Notes under the pieces: model-generated
The model's input: the letters and a program-made list of their open reading frames with translations, nothing else
The model's database searches: none
Told to the model about the DNA's origin: nothing
Shown here: positions 27,541 to 46,090 of the stretch, piece by piece
Layout: each line of letters opens with the position of its first letter
Position numbering within the stretch: the first letter of the stretch is position 1
DNA from: Apteryx mantelli
Taxonomy: Eukaryota; Chordata; Aves; Apterygiformes; Apterygidae
Reading direction: 5' to 3'
NCBI RefSeq assembly: GCF_036417845.1
Contig: NC_089979.1
Coordinates: 53,854,262-53,918,261, forward strand
Length of the DNA: 64,000 bases
Program-made: the position numbers and the translations under genes

Positions 27541-28342
27541 ACAGCTGATAGACAGTAGTATCATCCATTAATGCCCACAAATATTGAGTTTCCCCCACAA
27601 AATCATACTTTGATTCCTTGATTGCTTTTTAAAAAAACTGTGACGTCTTTCCAGCTCTACAGTCTGATGTTTGAACTCCTCCAGACAACCCCGATGTATG
27701 GAGGTTGCCAGCACTCTGAAAGATGCAGCACAATAGCAACAGACCATTTGGAGCTCTGATGACAGATTTGTTTTATAAAGCTCTGCAGTTTAAAATGTTC
27801 TGTATTTTCTTATCCTTGTTACTAGTCCAAATATGTTAGTACTAAAGTCAGCCCCGGAGCCAGTAGCTCATCAGTGGCACAGAGCAAAGCTGTTTTGTCC
27901 CATTGCACAAGTTTCCACTGTCTTCCCATGGCTGCAAAGCTTTCCTTCACCCTATCCAATGGCTGACTTTTGACAGTGCCAGGCTCTAAACAATACTTCA
28001 AGGCTGCAACCTAGTCTTTAAAAAGCAACCTATTTGCCCAATTTTCCATCTCCTATCCTAAGCCCCTTATTTCTCCTAGTTCACACTTTCCAGCTATTGT
28101 TCCCCACCAGTCCTGAGCTGCTACTTCCCTTCCTTGGGCTGCCCGCCTGCTCCTCTGCAGGTCTCCAGGGGTCTTTGGTTGCATTCCAGGACCCAGGAGG
28201 ACTCCTGCAAGCCACTCCCAAGCCTGTAGGGAAGGGCCAGCTCCAGCACAATTTCTGTCTTGCTATGAATTCCTGAATTGTTCTGATAAATGTATTAGTT
28301 AAAATCTTTGTCTGTATATGTCCTTACTATTTGATTTCACTG

Positions 28343-28914
28343 TTACAGAATGGTTGAGGTTGGAAGGGACCTCTGGAGATCATCTAGTCCAACCCCCCTG
28401 CAGGGGGTGACTAAAGCAGGTGACTAAAGCAGGGTCACCTAGAGCACGTTGCACAGGATCGCGTCCAGGCGTGTTTTGAATATCTCCAGAGAAGGAGACT
28501 CCACAACCTCTCTGGGCAACCTGTGCCAGTGCTCTGTCACCCTCACAGTGAAGAAGCTTTTCCTCATGTTCAGGTGGAACTTCCTGTGTTTCAGTTTGTG
28601 CCCGTTGCCTTGCGTCCTGTCGCTGGGCACCACTGAAAAGAGTCTGGCTCCATCCTCTTGACACCCTCCCTTCAGATACTTGTACACGTTGATAAGATCT
28701 CCTCTCAGCCTTCTCTTCTCCAGGCTAAACAGGCCCAGCTCTCTCAGTCTTTCCTCATAAGAGAGATGCTCCAGTCCCCTAATCATCTTTGTGGCCCTTT
28801 GCTGGACTTGCTCCAGTAGTGCCACATCCCTCTTGTCCTGGGGAGCCCAGAACTGGACACAGTACTCCAGATGTGGCCTCACCAGGGCTGAGTAGAGGGG
28901 GAGAATCACCTCCC
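28343..28914 (-). mobile_element. CR1 retrotransposon 3' fragment, reverse orientation, young
   Basis: This 5'-truncated CR1 encodes, on the minus strand, the C-terminal end of the reverse-transcriptase polyprotein in one open frame (landmarks [18 protein letters not shown] and [18 protein letters not shown]). It closes with the CR1 3' region and one terminal octamer. By eye it is about 99% identical to the matching part of the plus-strand copy at 19.2-20.55 kb. A 94-codon alternate frame is identical in both. Both also share a tandem duplication near the 3' end (a repeated CTTTAGTCACC block). Homology to the other copy stops at 28914, which marks the truncation point. Confidence 0.93.
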
Positions 28915-31900
28915 GTTTGTTTGTAGTCATCTGGTAATTAGGCAGGAAAGACTCTTTTTTTTCCAGGTATTTTCTATTTTTGAACTGCTTATATTAATAG
29001 TTCCTGCAGCACTCATACCCTATGAATTAAAAAGAGCTAGATGAGTAATTTAATTCCAGAGAACTAAACACAGAAGGCTCTATTCTTTACTGATAGGCAT
29101 GCAGAGTACATGATCCTAAAATACCTACTGACATAATTGCAACACAATCTCTTTATTATAAGACATGCCTCTGTGCATGGTCTGTTACACTGTTAACTCC
29201 AGCGGATACAATTCCTAATCTTTATATCTCTCATGAGAAAAACAATGGAGAGGAGGTATTCTCAAGAAGTATCTCTACATAGGCACACTCTTTAATTAGA
29301 AATACTCTTACAGATAAAAGCATAATCTTTGTAGGAATAAATAGAATGGTGATAGGGACACAGAGCACTCCAAGTTATTAGATAAAGTTAAAAGAATTCG
29401 GAGCCTGGTTTTGTTGATATTAAGGATGATTTATTGTGTTCTAAACCCGCTATCAATCCAAAGAGTAAATGTGCACAACAGAAAATAGGGACTGCATCTT
29501 TATTTACTATTTATAGTCACACGCAAAAACACAGGAGAAGCATTTGTCCACTAGACATGCTTTGTTTTCTATGAGATGGTCCAAATTTGAGCCCATCTGT
29601 TCGCCATTTATCACCTAATGGCAGTTCTTTGAAGTTTAGCCACAGTTACTGTATTTGTACTTACAAAAAGATTTCTTTTATTCAAACATCACTTTAGCTC
29701 TGGCCAAAGGCCAAAAAAAATTAAAGTCAGCTACAAGAGAGAGATCAAACTGAATAGTTCAAGTCCATTTTCACATTCTGTGGTTGTACGAATTAAAGTT
29801 TCAGGCTGCTTAACTTGCAGAGGTTGCGCTTCTTGAAAGTTTCAATTTCTGATAGGATTTTGTGAAAGACCTTTGAAATTAATCCGCACTGAGGGAAAAA
29901 TGGCAATATTTGGGGATCAGAAACATATTAAAGATTTTTGCCATAATTTTCTTGTATTTATCAATATTTCATGAAAAAAACACAGTTTTCATCAAGTCAT
30001 TCAGAGACCTTGAAATTTTTAATACATTTATTCATTATTTCTGCAGGTCTGCAATTTCTTTAAAATTAAATATACAACAAATATTTTTTCAATATTTATT
30101 GAAAAATTTGTATTGTTCAAGGTTTCTCTAATTTTGCTTATGGAAAAAAATGTTAACTTATTTTGTGAACCACAATACTTTACATTTCCCATAAAAAATA
30201 GCTAAAATGCCTCTTAAAATCCTGTGTTTGGGGTTTCATTATGGAAGGCTGTATGCTGTTCCAGCAATGATCACAGGCAGACAGCTGAATCCTCAGTTAC
30301 AGGCTTTAAGTTCTGGGCATGTCTGAGGATTAGCCCTGCAAAAGATATTAGTGACTTCCTGAAACAGGGTAGATTTTCTGCTACCCTCATGCATTTGCTT
30401 AAAATGTTACTACTTCATAGTGGTTCTTCAAAGACTGTTTCGCTAACCACCACAGTACAGAGGAAATACATCCATTCCCTCTCCTAACACTAGCAGGGAC
30501 TTACAATCTGCAAGCTGTTGTATAATGACTGCTAGTGGGTTAAGAACAGATGATGATGAGTTCTAGAAATTCCTGGGGGGCAATTTGATTTCTTGCTATA
30601 GGGTGGCTAATCAAGAGGGGAACAAGTCTGGCTCCTGGCAAAGCCAGGTGAGCAGCATCCGATCCTGTGAATCCACTGCCTGTCCTAGCAAGGACACCAA
30701 GTTCAGCTGTACAGTAGTGGAGTTGTACAGTACAGGTGTGCAGTGTGGGAAAACAAATCACTGGTGTCTCTCAACAAGCAAGTGAGAGTCCCAGGCTCCC
30801 TGCTGTAGCTGTTTCACAGAGCACAGCAAGGGCTGGGCAAGCAGATTCTGGTGGGAAAAGAGCCAGACAAGGGCTACAAAACTCTCTCATCAGAAAACCA
30901 GTAGCTTGTCTTTTTCTCTCCCTCAAAATGGTTAGAAGGGGAGGAAAAGGGAAAACAGGACTTCATTACATCTGTCTGCTACCCCAGAAAGCCTTCTTGG
31001 GGGTACAGTCTTGTGGGGGGAGCATGGTCTGTCAGCAACTATTCTGCAATACGATACTCAAAAGAAGGACTAATCTTAGCACTTGTATTTCTAGAGGGAC
31101 TGCAAAACAGTTTTTTGGTTCCCCTACCATTTGTAATCAACTTCTGGTCACAGTTATCACTCCAGAGCCATGATGCACAGGGTCAGATTACAGTTTTGGG
31201 TGGAGTGTTTGGAAAATGATTACACCTTCCCTTATCCCCACTTTTAGCTGCAGAAGTTGGGTCAAGTTACACATGCCATTTCAACTTATCATTTGGTTTC
31301 TGGTGTCAAGGCTGCTTTCAAGCATGAAATGGGCAGAGACTTAATACTTTAAAAAACAAAGTGAGATTTCTTTTTAAAAGGCACAAAAGCTGACTCTTTG
31401 AACAAGGGCTTTTGAGACGTCTTTCCAGCTCATCAACAGAAAAATCATATTTCCTTCAATACTTGGCAACAGGAAGCAAGTAGAGTACTGGATGCAAGCA
31501 GAACATTCAGACAATGTTCAGTGAGATAGGTTTACAAATAGGAAAAATTTTAAATATTTGATTTTAAAGACATTTAATTTTTCTTTAAAGCACAGTTTTA
31601 ACACACACTCTTTCAGGAATACCTCTTATCTAAACTAGACACAAAATTGACAGAAGAGTAGCTCACTGGCAACAAATAACACTGGAAGTCTGTTCTCTCT
31701 GACCAAGGCTTTTTTAGCATAGCGCCAGTGCAAACAGGATGGCTGCGGATACAAGAGAAATGCCGATTTACACAGGGAGAAACTACTGTGACTCCTGTGT
31801 GAACAGACCCAGTTACTTTTCCTCCACTACATATGGGAGAAAAGCATATATTCCTAATCCTAATATCAATATTAACATATTCGTGTGGAGTATTCAGGTA

Positions 31901-34900
31901 GACTTGAACTACAAAGCATGGCTTGAGAAAGAAGATGTAACCTAGAGTTTTCTGAAGCTGGGTTTAATTTGTGGTGTTCATTTGTCCATTTTTTCATTAT
32001 GGTTAGTTCATTTGTTCATTGCAGTTCATGTGTTTATTTTTTCTGCCCTTACTGAACAGGGTTCATAAACAGCGAGTTCCCCTTTAGCTTTCATGTTTGA
32101 ATGAAACTCACCCCAAATCTAATTTTTTCCAATTCTTGGCCTATTCTAGATCATTTGTTTTCATATCCTTTCCAAGCATTTGGATATTTTATTTAACCCA
32201 GATTTATTCAAAATTTCCCTCTAGCCTGTTTTAAATTTAATCCAGATTCACAGGAAAATTTGCAAACTGCAGCTGAGTTTTAGAGGTCAGCTCTGGCTCA
32301 TCACACTCACACAAGTACCTCTGCTGAAAACAGTGAGACTAATTATGTTAAACAAGCAGAAAATATATTTAATGTGTTGTGGATTATTATGATATTGTTG
32401 CTGCTGTTGTTATTATACTTGGAATACTGATTATAATACCATAAAACCAAATGCATCACCTCACATCACAGAAAAATATTTGAGCTTTTCACAAAATTAA
32501 CACAAACTGATTCCAAGCCTGTACTGAAAGCAGAGAAACTGCTCAAACTTTCAGGTTTGTGATGTCATGTTTCTCCTGCTTTTAAAAACTAGGAAAACAG
32601 ATTTTTCAGAAAAACTTCTGAAACAATTAGAGCATGGATGTACATCTTCAAATTTTTTGTGATTGGGAAGAAGTAATTAACAGCACTGAAACATAGCAAA
32701 GAGTAAAGCAGAATTCCCACTTTGAAGTGTCCAGCAATTTCTCTTGATAAACATTTGAAGAATTCAAGAGCATCCTAAGTATCATCCCCTGAAGCCTACT
32801 GGACAGGCAGTATGTCTTCCCCTTTCTCTTCTAGGCCACAACAGAATTTAGCCCAACATCAATTTAATTTCATTTTACAACGTCCTTTCCTGTGTATAGA
32901 TAGACCAGACTTAACCCGTCTCTCGCATTTCTAACCAAATTAAGAGCTCCCCCTGCTGGTTACAACTGGTATCAGTCACGTCCAACTGCAAAGTATTTGC
33001 AACCCAGGCAAAGGCAGCGGGGTGGAATTACCTGCTCTTAGTTCATGGCCTGCAATGCTTCTGCAGACTGGGCCTCTCTTCCAGGAGACATGCACGAAAG
33101 TGGTCAAACGTGTCTGATAATGAACCTGAGCCACAACGCAAGGTCAAAAATAAATCAAAGATGAGTAAAGATGAGTATAAGATGAGATCTTATAAATCAA
33201 GATGAGTAAGTCAGCTTCAGCCTTTCTAGAACCTGAAACCAGGCGACAGCAGAACTCCAGCGTGGGTTTCTGGCACTGGGAGTAAGAACAAACTGCCAGG
33301 ACCATGTAGTCTGAGTCCAAATATCCAGTGCACCATGGTGCTTTGTTTGATGTGGAGTCTTTTTGTTCTAGGCTATGTAAGGGTGGGACAGAAAAGTAGT
33401 AGACTATTGCTTTAAGTAAAAGTAGCAGATTACTGCTTAAAGTAAAACAGACTCCTTTCTTCTGGAGGACAATCGTAAGAGCTATTCTGTCTTAAGAGGT
33501 ATAATATAGTCAACACTCAAAGTAATAAGGAAATGAAATAAGCTGGATAAAACAAGAATATTTATAGTACAAGCCATACATTAATTACTGTACAAGAATT
33601 ACAGTAGGAGTTTAATAAATGAAGGAATGTTACTACTGACTAGAGTGCAGGGATCTCTGAGCTGGCAACAACAGAGGCTTGTGAGTCCACACAGTCAGCA
33701 CTGCAGGAATGTGATTGTGCTGCTTGCAAACCTCATCTGCTCATACAAGATCAGCAACGGGTCTGCACACCCACAGTTAATGCACAAACTGCATAATCCA
33801 CCCACAGATAACTAAGATGTGACAGAAACTGTCACAGAGCATAATGGGCATAGGAGGTGGATGGCTGGGATTCCTTTCGCTTCCAGTACTTGCAATGCAC
33901 AGTATATGGTTTGATTCTTTGGGTTCAACATTAGAACCAGATTTTGTCCCAAAATGGATGGGCTAACCTCATTTACATGAAATGTAACAACACAGAATGA
34001 GAAAGAGATACATTTGCAAGATTTAAGAGAAAAGAACATTACAGAAATGTTCAAATTAAAAATACACCTTCTAGCTCCTGTAGTACATACTTAGTCCATA
34101 GTTAGGAAAAAAAGATAATGTAGTCTACATGATCATATGCACATAGAAGTCTCTGGAAAGAAAAAGAAAGACAAATATAAGATCTGGGGTTATGCAACAT
34201 ACCATAATCAAAGGAAACTATTTTTAATCATTGTTTCAATACTTTTAATTATTGTTTTGTAGTTATTTGCTGTTCAGCAATATCAGAGGATAAATCCACT
34301 ACATACACCTAGCTGTTCAGTATGGACAGTCCACAAAAGTGCTCTTTTTTAACATTTCAAACACTTTGGTTATTTCTTCTTCTTTCATGTGCTTTTTCAT
34401 GGTGTATGAGGAAAATGCTGGCTCTGAATAGAGCACGCTTTTGTTTTGTTTTGTTTTCAACTGTATTGATGTTACTTTGCATTTTCAAAATATTGCTTTA
34501 CTTCAATTGTAAACAGGACATTTACAGAGTCATGCAAAAGGTAAACAGACAACTCAACTAGCAATAAGTTAACAGCAGCATTGGTGACTTCTCTACAGGC
34601 ACAGCTTCAAAAATCAGTGAGGTGGAACATTGACATGCTTGCATGCCTAGGAATGGCAAGGCCAACTCCGTGCTGTGGCGCCTGCATTACCCCTATTGTT
34701 ATCAGTCAGAGTTGCACTATTTAAGTGATTTAAAAATATATATTATTCACTATAAGGTGTAAGACCTGTGTTGATTGCTGGAATTTGTAGCAAGTCAGAG
34801 AATATTCCTTCTTTCTGACTGTAAATATTGGTGATTTTTACAATGTAATGATAGTGTAGCCTTTTTGATTTATTGTATTTCTTCACATGTAGAAATAGTC

Positions 34901-37900
34901 TAATTATACCTATTTTTTATGTAACTGAATACCATAAAAGAACATATTCTCCTGACTTTTGCTGCAAATATATTAAACTAGTATTATTATTTTAAAAAAA
35001 TAACTAATTGGTAATTGTTTTATTTCTGGACAAACAAAAAGAAGAAAACATTAGACAAGTGTTAGATAAATTGCTAAATTTAACCTATGGTCACAATGGC
35101 TAAATCATCTACTTGAGGAAAGTGCTAAGCTTTTGTTTCTTCTAGTGTTCTAGTTGCCACTGCATTTTTTTAATGAACCATGAGCTTCATTAAAGTATAC
35201 TTCTTCCAGTAAAACACATCCTTACAAAGGCGACACATAGATAAAGAGGTGTGACATTCTGGCCCTTTACTTCCATATGGCCAGGATTTTGCCAGCTGCA
35301 GACTCTTCCTGGTAAATTTATATAATTAATTTTAAGATGCTATTGCCAGCCTGGATTGCAGTATCAGCATTTCCATGGAGTGGAACTGTATTGTATCTGT
35401 GTGGAATATACTGACCTATATGCAGAGTGTATCAGTGTGAGAAGTGACCAAAAAGTATATAGACAGCAACAGTGGAGATCCTTGTAACAGTGGAGCATGA
35501 AAAGACATGGAAGAGGTAATACATACAGATGCCATTGACCAAGCAAGTCGAGGAAGCCAGACTCTTCCCCAAACAAACCACTGTAGAGGGAATTCCCATA
35601 CAGACTATCTGCTATCCAAGAGAGGAAGCTGGTTGCTCCAGCAATACTACATTTACGGTAGTGAGATTATTCACATATACAAAAGTTAAACCTTCTCAGA
35701 AGGATTAGAGTAAGTCTAGTATATATTCAGGAATGAGTTTACAAGCAGCCTTGGAAAACTTAGTCCTTTAGAGACCTTTGGTCTTTGAGGAAGTAGTAGG
35801 TAAGTCACTTTAAGATAAATTTTTGAAGTTAGTTGTGCATCTAAAGATTGGAATTTAATAGGACTTTCAGAAGTGTTCAAGCTTCTAAATCCCATTGAAG
35901 ACAGAGTCCTAAACTGGTTATTTTTTTGAAAATCATTTTACATTCCTACCTGTATCTTTAGGCTTTTATAGACCATTGGCTGTCTAGCCCGCCTGTGCTT
36001 CAGTTGCACCACCTATAAAATGGAACTCATGATATCTTTATACTGTCTAAGAAAGTTCAATGAGAGCTATTGAAGAAGAATGCTACAAATGAATCATGTA
36101 TTACTTATAACCAGTTAATGACTATGTTTTGTGGAGATAGGATTGGTCTTCATGAATCTGTATTACTGTCTTCTATATATCTTAAAGATTCTTGGGATCA
36201 GGTGAGTCTCTAAATTTCCCTCTACTTCTCAAAATAGAAGATGGCAGGCATTTTCCCATGAAGAAATGGATCAGGAAAAAAATCTCGTGAAAGGTTAATG
36301 GCCAATGAGGAAAACTTATCTATGGTAATTTAGAGTATAGGCTAAAGTCCTCCATGGTTAGTCTAGTAAATATTACTCATTATGTTAAATATTAAATCTG
36401 GCAGCTACTCATATCCAGGCACTTTAGACATAGATTACAGGCATGCAGACTTATTCTGATAGGTCTTTTCACACATTCATTATTCATATTTTACCCTTTG
36501 AATTTTTTTATTCATGCATTTTTCATAATCCCAATTTTAGGTAAGCTAAAAAATATTTTTGAATAAGTCATAAAAATAAATACACTTATATGTAATTGAA
36601 TTAATATTGTATCCACTTTTTGAAGGCAAAAATAAAAAATCATTATCAAATATTGTTATTTATTATTTCATTGTTGGATAAAAATACAATCTCTAATATA
36701 AAGATTCCCATTCCTGCTTTCATCAAGGCTAAACCTACTAAATTTCATATTAATTTTGCCACTGACTCCAACAGTAGAAATATTGGACTCAAGAAACAAA
36801 AAAGATGAAAACAGTCATTCAAAACAGGCACAAGTTTTATATATGACATGAGGAATAACATGTTTCAGGATCACAGGAAGGATGTCTCAACTTCAAAATG
36901 TAAAACAGAGGAGATTTTAAAACTGGGGGAAATGGCACCGTTCGCACTGAAACACGAAAGTATGTGCTTTGATGTAAGGTGCTGCCTTTTAAAACACAGA
37001 AGAATCCTACCAAGGGAACCTGATGTGGAAGGCCTGCAAAGCCTTGCCACTATACAAAAGAAACACACAAAGTGTCACCGAAACTACCACGCTTTACTAC
37101 AGGCAGCACATACTGTCAGTAGCAATCGTGATACAGAAAAAAAGTTGTGTTTAAAAAGTGTTTTCTGATTTTTTATAAAGCAGTAAGCTGTTCTACGACA
37201 AAATACCACAGCCAAAGTAATGAAAAGTTTTCTTTGGATTTGTGTTCTCACTTCCTAACACACTTCTCCCAGGCCCAGAAGAGCTCCCCTGCCCCCTCCC
37301 TGTACCCTGGTAAAGCCACACAATTAGCCAAACCTACTGGTGCTGATTCAGAGCTACAGGTGTGACCAGCAGGCTGCTGCTTTTTTTAGTAAGTTGTGTA
37401 AGTCTTTCCCTCAATAAAGTCACTAATACGGGTATCTTCCTTCTCAAGATACATCAGTATTTACATGTCACATCAATATTCACAGACTGTGCGAGACTTT
37501 AGTATAACTGAGATGTCTAGACTTCTGTTAAATTTGGGAAAATAGGCTGATTGATAGGTTTAAAAATTACTGGAAGATGGAATTACATACAGACAACAAA
37601 ATGGCATAAACTCTTTTTCTTAGGCAATGAGGCTAAACATGCAGCCTTATTTATGGTCTCTGAACCCAACACAGACAAGTAACTAACAGATGTTGAAAAC
37701 AATGTTCCAAACATTGCTTTCAGTTATAAACATTTATTGGTAATACTTGCATCAGCTCCATGAACCATTACAACACAGCACTTCCCAAGAATGCAGGGCA
37801 GTACTTAAATAAAAAGTATGTATTTTTTTACCACTAACTGTAGGGTAAATTGCTCACCTGCTCTACTACAATACAACACCATCCTGAATATTCAAAGACA

Positions 37901-38503
37901 ACTGAGAAGGTAATTGCTTTTCTGTCAGAAAATGGGAATAGCTGAGTTACGATGCTCATGAGACAACTCTTAAAAATTACTTGGAAATGAGATACTGGTA
38001 GTTAGGAAAGATAATGCTGTGACAAATGTGACGTAAGGGAAGATGGAAAAGAAAGATCTGCTTCTGTTACAGCATAGGTCATAGGAGACATTGCAGAGAC
38101 GTCTGGAATGGCAGGTGTGGTCGGTTTACTGTGATTAGATAAAATGTAAAACAGACCTATGTCATTATTTGCATGTGAAGCAGCTGTGAATTGCCCTTAA
38201 GCTTCCTATGTATTTTTATTTTCTAGGTAAAATTAATGTGTTGCCACGCTTTTGTGTAACCTCGATCAAGCATTTACTTTTTTTATACCGGTGTAAAGCA
38301 GGAACAGTCTTCTGCGCTACTGCGAGCTCTTCGAGACAGTCTTTTTGCCTAGGCAGGAAACGCGTCCCCCGGAACGCGTGTCGGGGAAATGATTAAACCG
38401 CTGCGCCTGGGCTGGGACAACCCCGGGGACGGCGCGGCGGTTCCCCCCAGCGACGGGCGGCGGCCTCCAACGGGCCGAGCGCCGGCGCTGCGGCGCTCTG
38501 CGG

Positions 38504-38602
38504 CCGTTGGGGGCCGCAGCGGGAAGCGACCGCGGGGGGAGGGGAGGCGGCCAGGTTCTGCGGCCGTTGAAGAGCAGTTGGGGGAAGGTTCTTTGACCGT
38601 TG
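38504..38602. promoter_or_regulatory. Cluster of CCGTTG (MYB-type) motifs upstream of MYL12A
   Basis: CCGTTG occurs at 38504-38509, 38564-38569 and 38597-38602, with a related CAGTTG at 38575-38580. A CAACGG lies just upstream (38468-38473) and a further CCGTTG at 38812-38817 abuts the CArG box. The core matches the YAACKG site bound by MYB-family factors when read on the other strand. Function is inferred from the motif only, but a similar cluster in the MYL12B island makes it worth recording. Confidence 0.4.
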
Positions 38603-38612
38603 AAAAGCCGCT

Positions 38613-38627
38613 GGGGGGGGGGGGGGG
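38613..38627 (+). repeat. G15 homopolymer run
   Basis: Fifteen consecutive G residues lie inside the MYL12A CpG island. A matching C13 run is at 39012-39024 and further G-rich tracts at about 38910-38985. Such runs can fold into G-quadruplexes and are error-prone in sequencing, so the exact lengths are uncertain. Confidence 0.8.
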
Positions 38628-38817
38628 TGGGCTGAGGGTCTCCTCAGAGCCGGGAGCAGCCCCGCGCCGGTCGCTGACGCGAGCGCCGCCTCCCAGCGCC
38701 GGGGACGCGCGGGGGGCAGGGCGGTGCCGCGCTGCTCGTAGGTGCCTGGGGCCGCCCGGGCGTGGGCTCCGCCCCGCTCTGCCCCGCGCCGCGACGGACA
38801 GGAAACTCCCGCCGTTG

Positions 38818-38827
38818 CCTTATAAGG
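38818..38827. promoter_or_regulatory. Perfect CArG box (SRF-binding site)
   Basis: CCTTATAAGG matches the serum response factor consensus CC(A/T)6GG exactly and is self-complementary. It sits in a larger near-palindrome with GTTGCC on the left and GGGCAAC on the right. SRF with MRTF coactivators controls many actin-cytoskeleton genes, so a CArG box about 420 bp before the exon 1 donor of a myosin light-chain gene fits. The TTATAA core could also serve as a TATA-like element. Confidence 0.7.
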
Positions 38828-39099
38828 GCAACGCTAGGCGCTGCCTCCGCCCCTCGCGCCCTGGAATGCGGTGACGGCACCGCGCTGCACCAAGGCGCCG
38901 CTCAGCCGGGGGGGAAAGGGGGGGAACAGAGGTCGAGCCCGGGGCTCTGACTCGACCTTCCTAAGGGGGGGGAGGGAAAGAGGGGGAGCGTTACTCAGGG
39001 AATTACTGTATCCCCCCCCCCCCCAGCACGGCTTGTGCCGCATCGCCGCCAAGGCGACGAGCCTCGCCGCTCCTCCTCCTCCCCCGCCTTTCGGCGCGG

Positions 39100-39239
39100 A
39101 TGGTTTCGCCCACGCCTTCCTTCCTGCGCGCTGGTTGGGCGGCGGCCGCTGCCGGTCTCTCGTTCTCCGGAAGCGCCGTTGCAGCAGCCGCCGCTACCTG
39201 CCCCGCGCTCGGACCGCGACTCTCTCCTGCGGCCGCCAG
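39100..39239 (+). other. MYL12A: MYL12A exon 1, non-coding (5' edge unknown)
   Basis: The 3' edge is supported by a GCGGCCGCCAG|GTGAGG splice donor at 39239/39240 in the CpG island. It resembles the corresponding donor in the MYL12B island (GCGGCCGCTGGG|GTGAGG). The 5' edge is arbitrary. No in-frame start codon here joins the MYL12A frame, which agrees with the known non-coding first exon of this gene family. Confidence 0.55.
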
Positions 39240-45765
<6,526 letters not shown>

Positions 45766-46090
45766 GCAAAACTCCTGATACCTGCAGATATCTCTACTTT
45801 TCACTTATGTTTATTTCTGAGGGTTTTTTCCTGGTAGAACTTGTTGCATGCATTTAGCTTTACAGCTTTTGCCTTTCTCAATGTATTTATCTATTCCAGG
45901 CCATCTAGGCACATTTGCACCTGTGTAATCAGACTGGAAATGGGGAAAATATTGTGAGGAAAAGGATATGGGGACAAAGGTCTTAATGTGAAAGCCCAGG
46001 AAAATAATTTCAATGTTTCTGGTTTAGCTGGATTTTTACATTTTTGTAATGAATGCCATTTTGAAATAAAGATTGCTATATAGATAAAAT
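45766..46090 (+). other. MYL12A: MYL12A 3' UTR
   Basis: About 320 bp from the stop codon to just beyond the polyadenylation signal. It shares only scattered blocks with the MYL12B 3' UTR (for example TTGCATGCATTT) although the coding parts of the two exons are nearly identical. The end point is estimated as about 15-20 bp past AATAAA. Confidence 0.75.
46065..46070 (+). terminator. Polyadenylation signal of MYL12A
   Basis: A canonical AATAAA within GAAATAAAGATTGC lies about 300 bp after the stop codon. A TTTTGTGGGG stretch roughly 50 bp downstream is a plausible GU-rich element. Confidence 0.85.

Larger units (their letters stand above)
14204..38299. other. MYOM1 intron 1 / 5' flank and MYOM1-MYL12A intergenic DNA
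   Basis: No coding exon could be recognised on either strand outside the retrotransposon fragments annotated separately. The non-coding MYOM1 exon 1 and its muscle promoter should lie here on the minus strand, but nothing in the sequence lets me place them. The DNA is AT-rich. Open frames of 60-145 codons (for example near 30.7-31.2 and 36.8-37.2 kb) look like chance frames, without recognisable domains. Confidence 0.6.

Noticed and set aside
30736-31173. 145-codon plus-strand frame between the MYOM1 exons and MYL12A
   Set aside because: No recognisable domain, start context or splice support, and overlapping frames occur here. Chance frames of this length are expected in 64 kb.
36848-37168. 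106-codon frame with cysteine- and lysine-rich peptide
   Set aside because: No domain could be recognised, and an overlapping minus-strand frame of 65 codons exists. Treated as chance.
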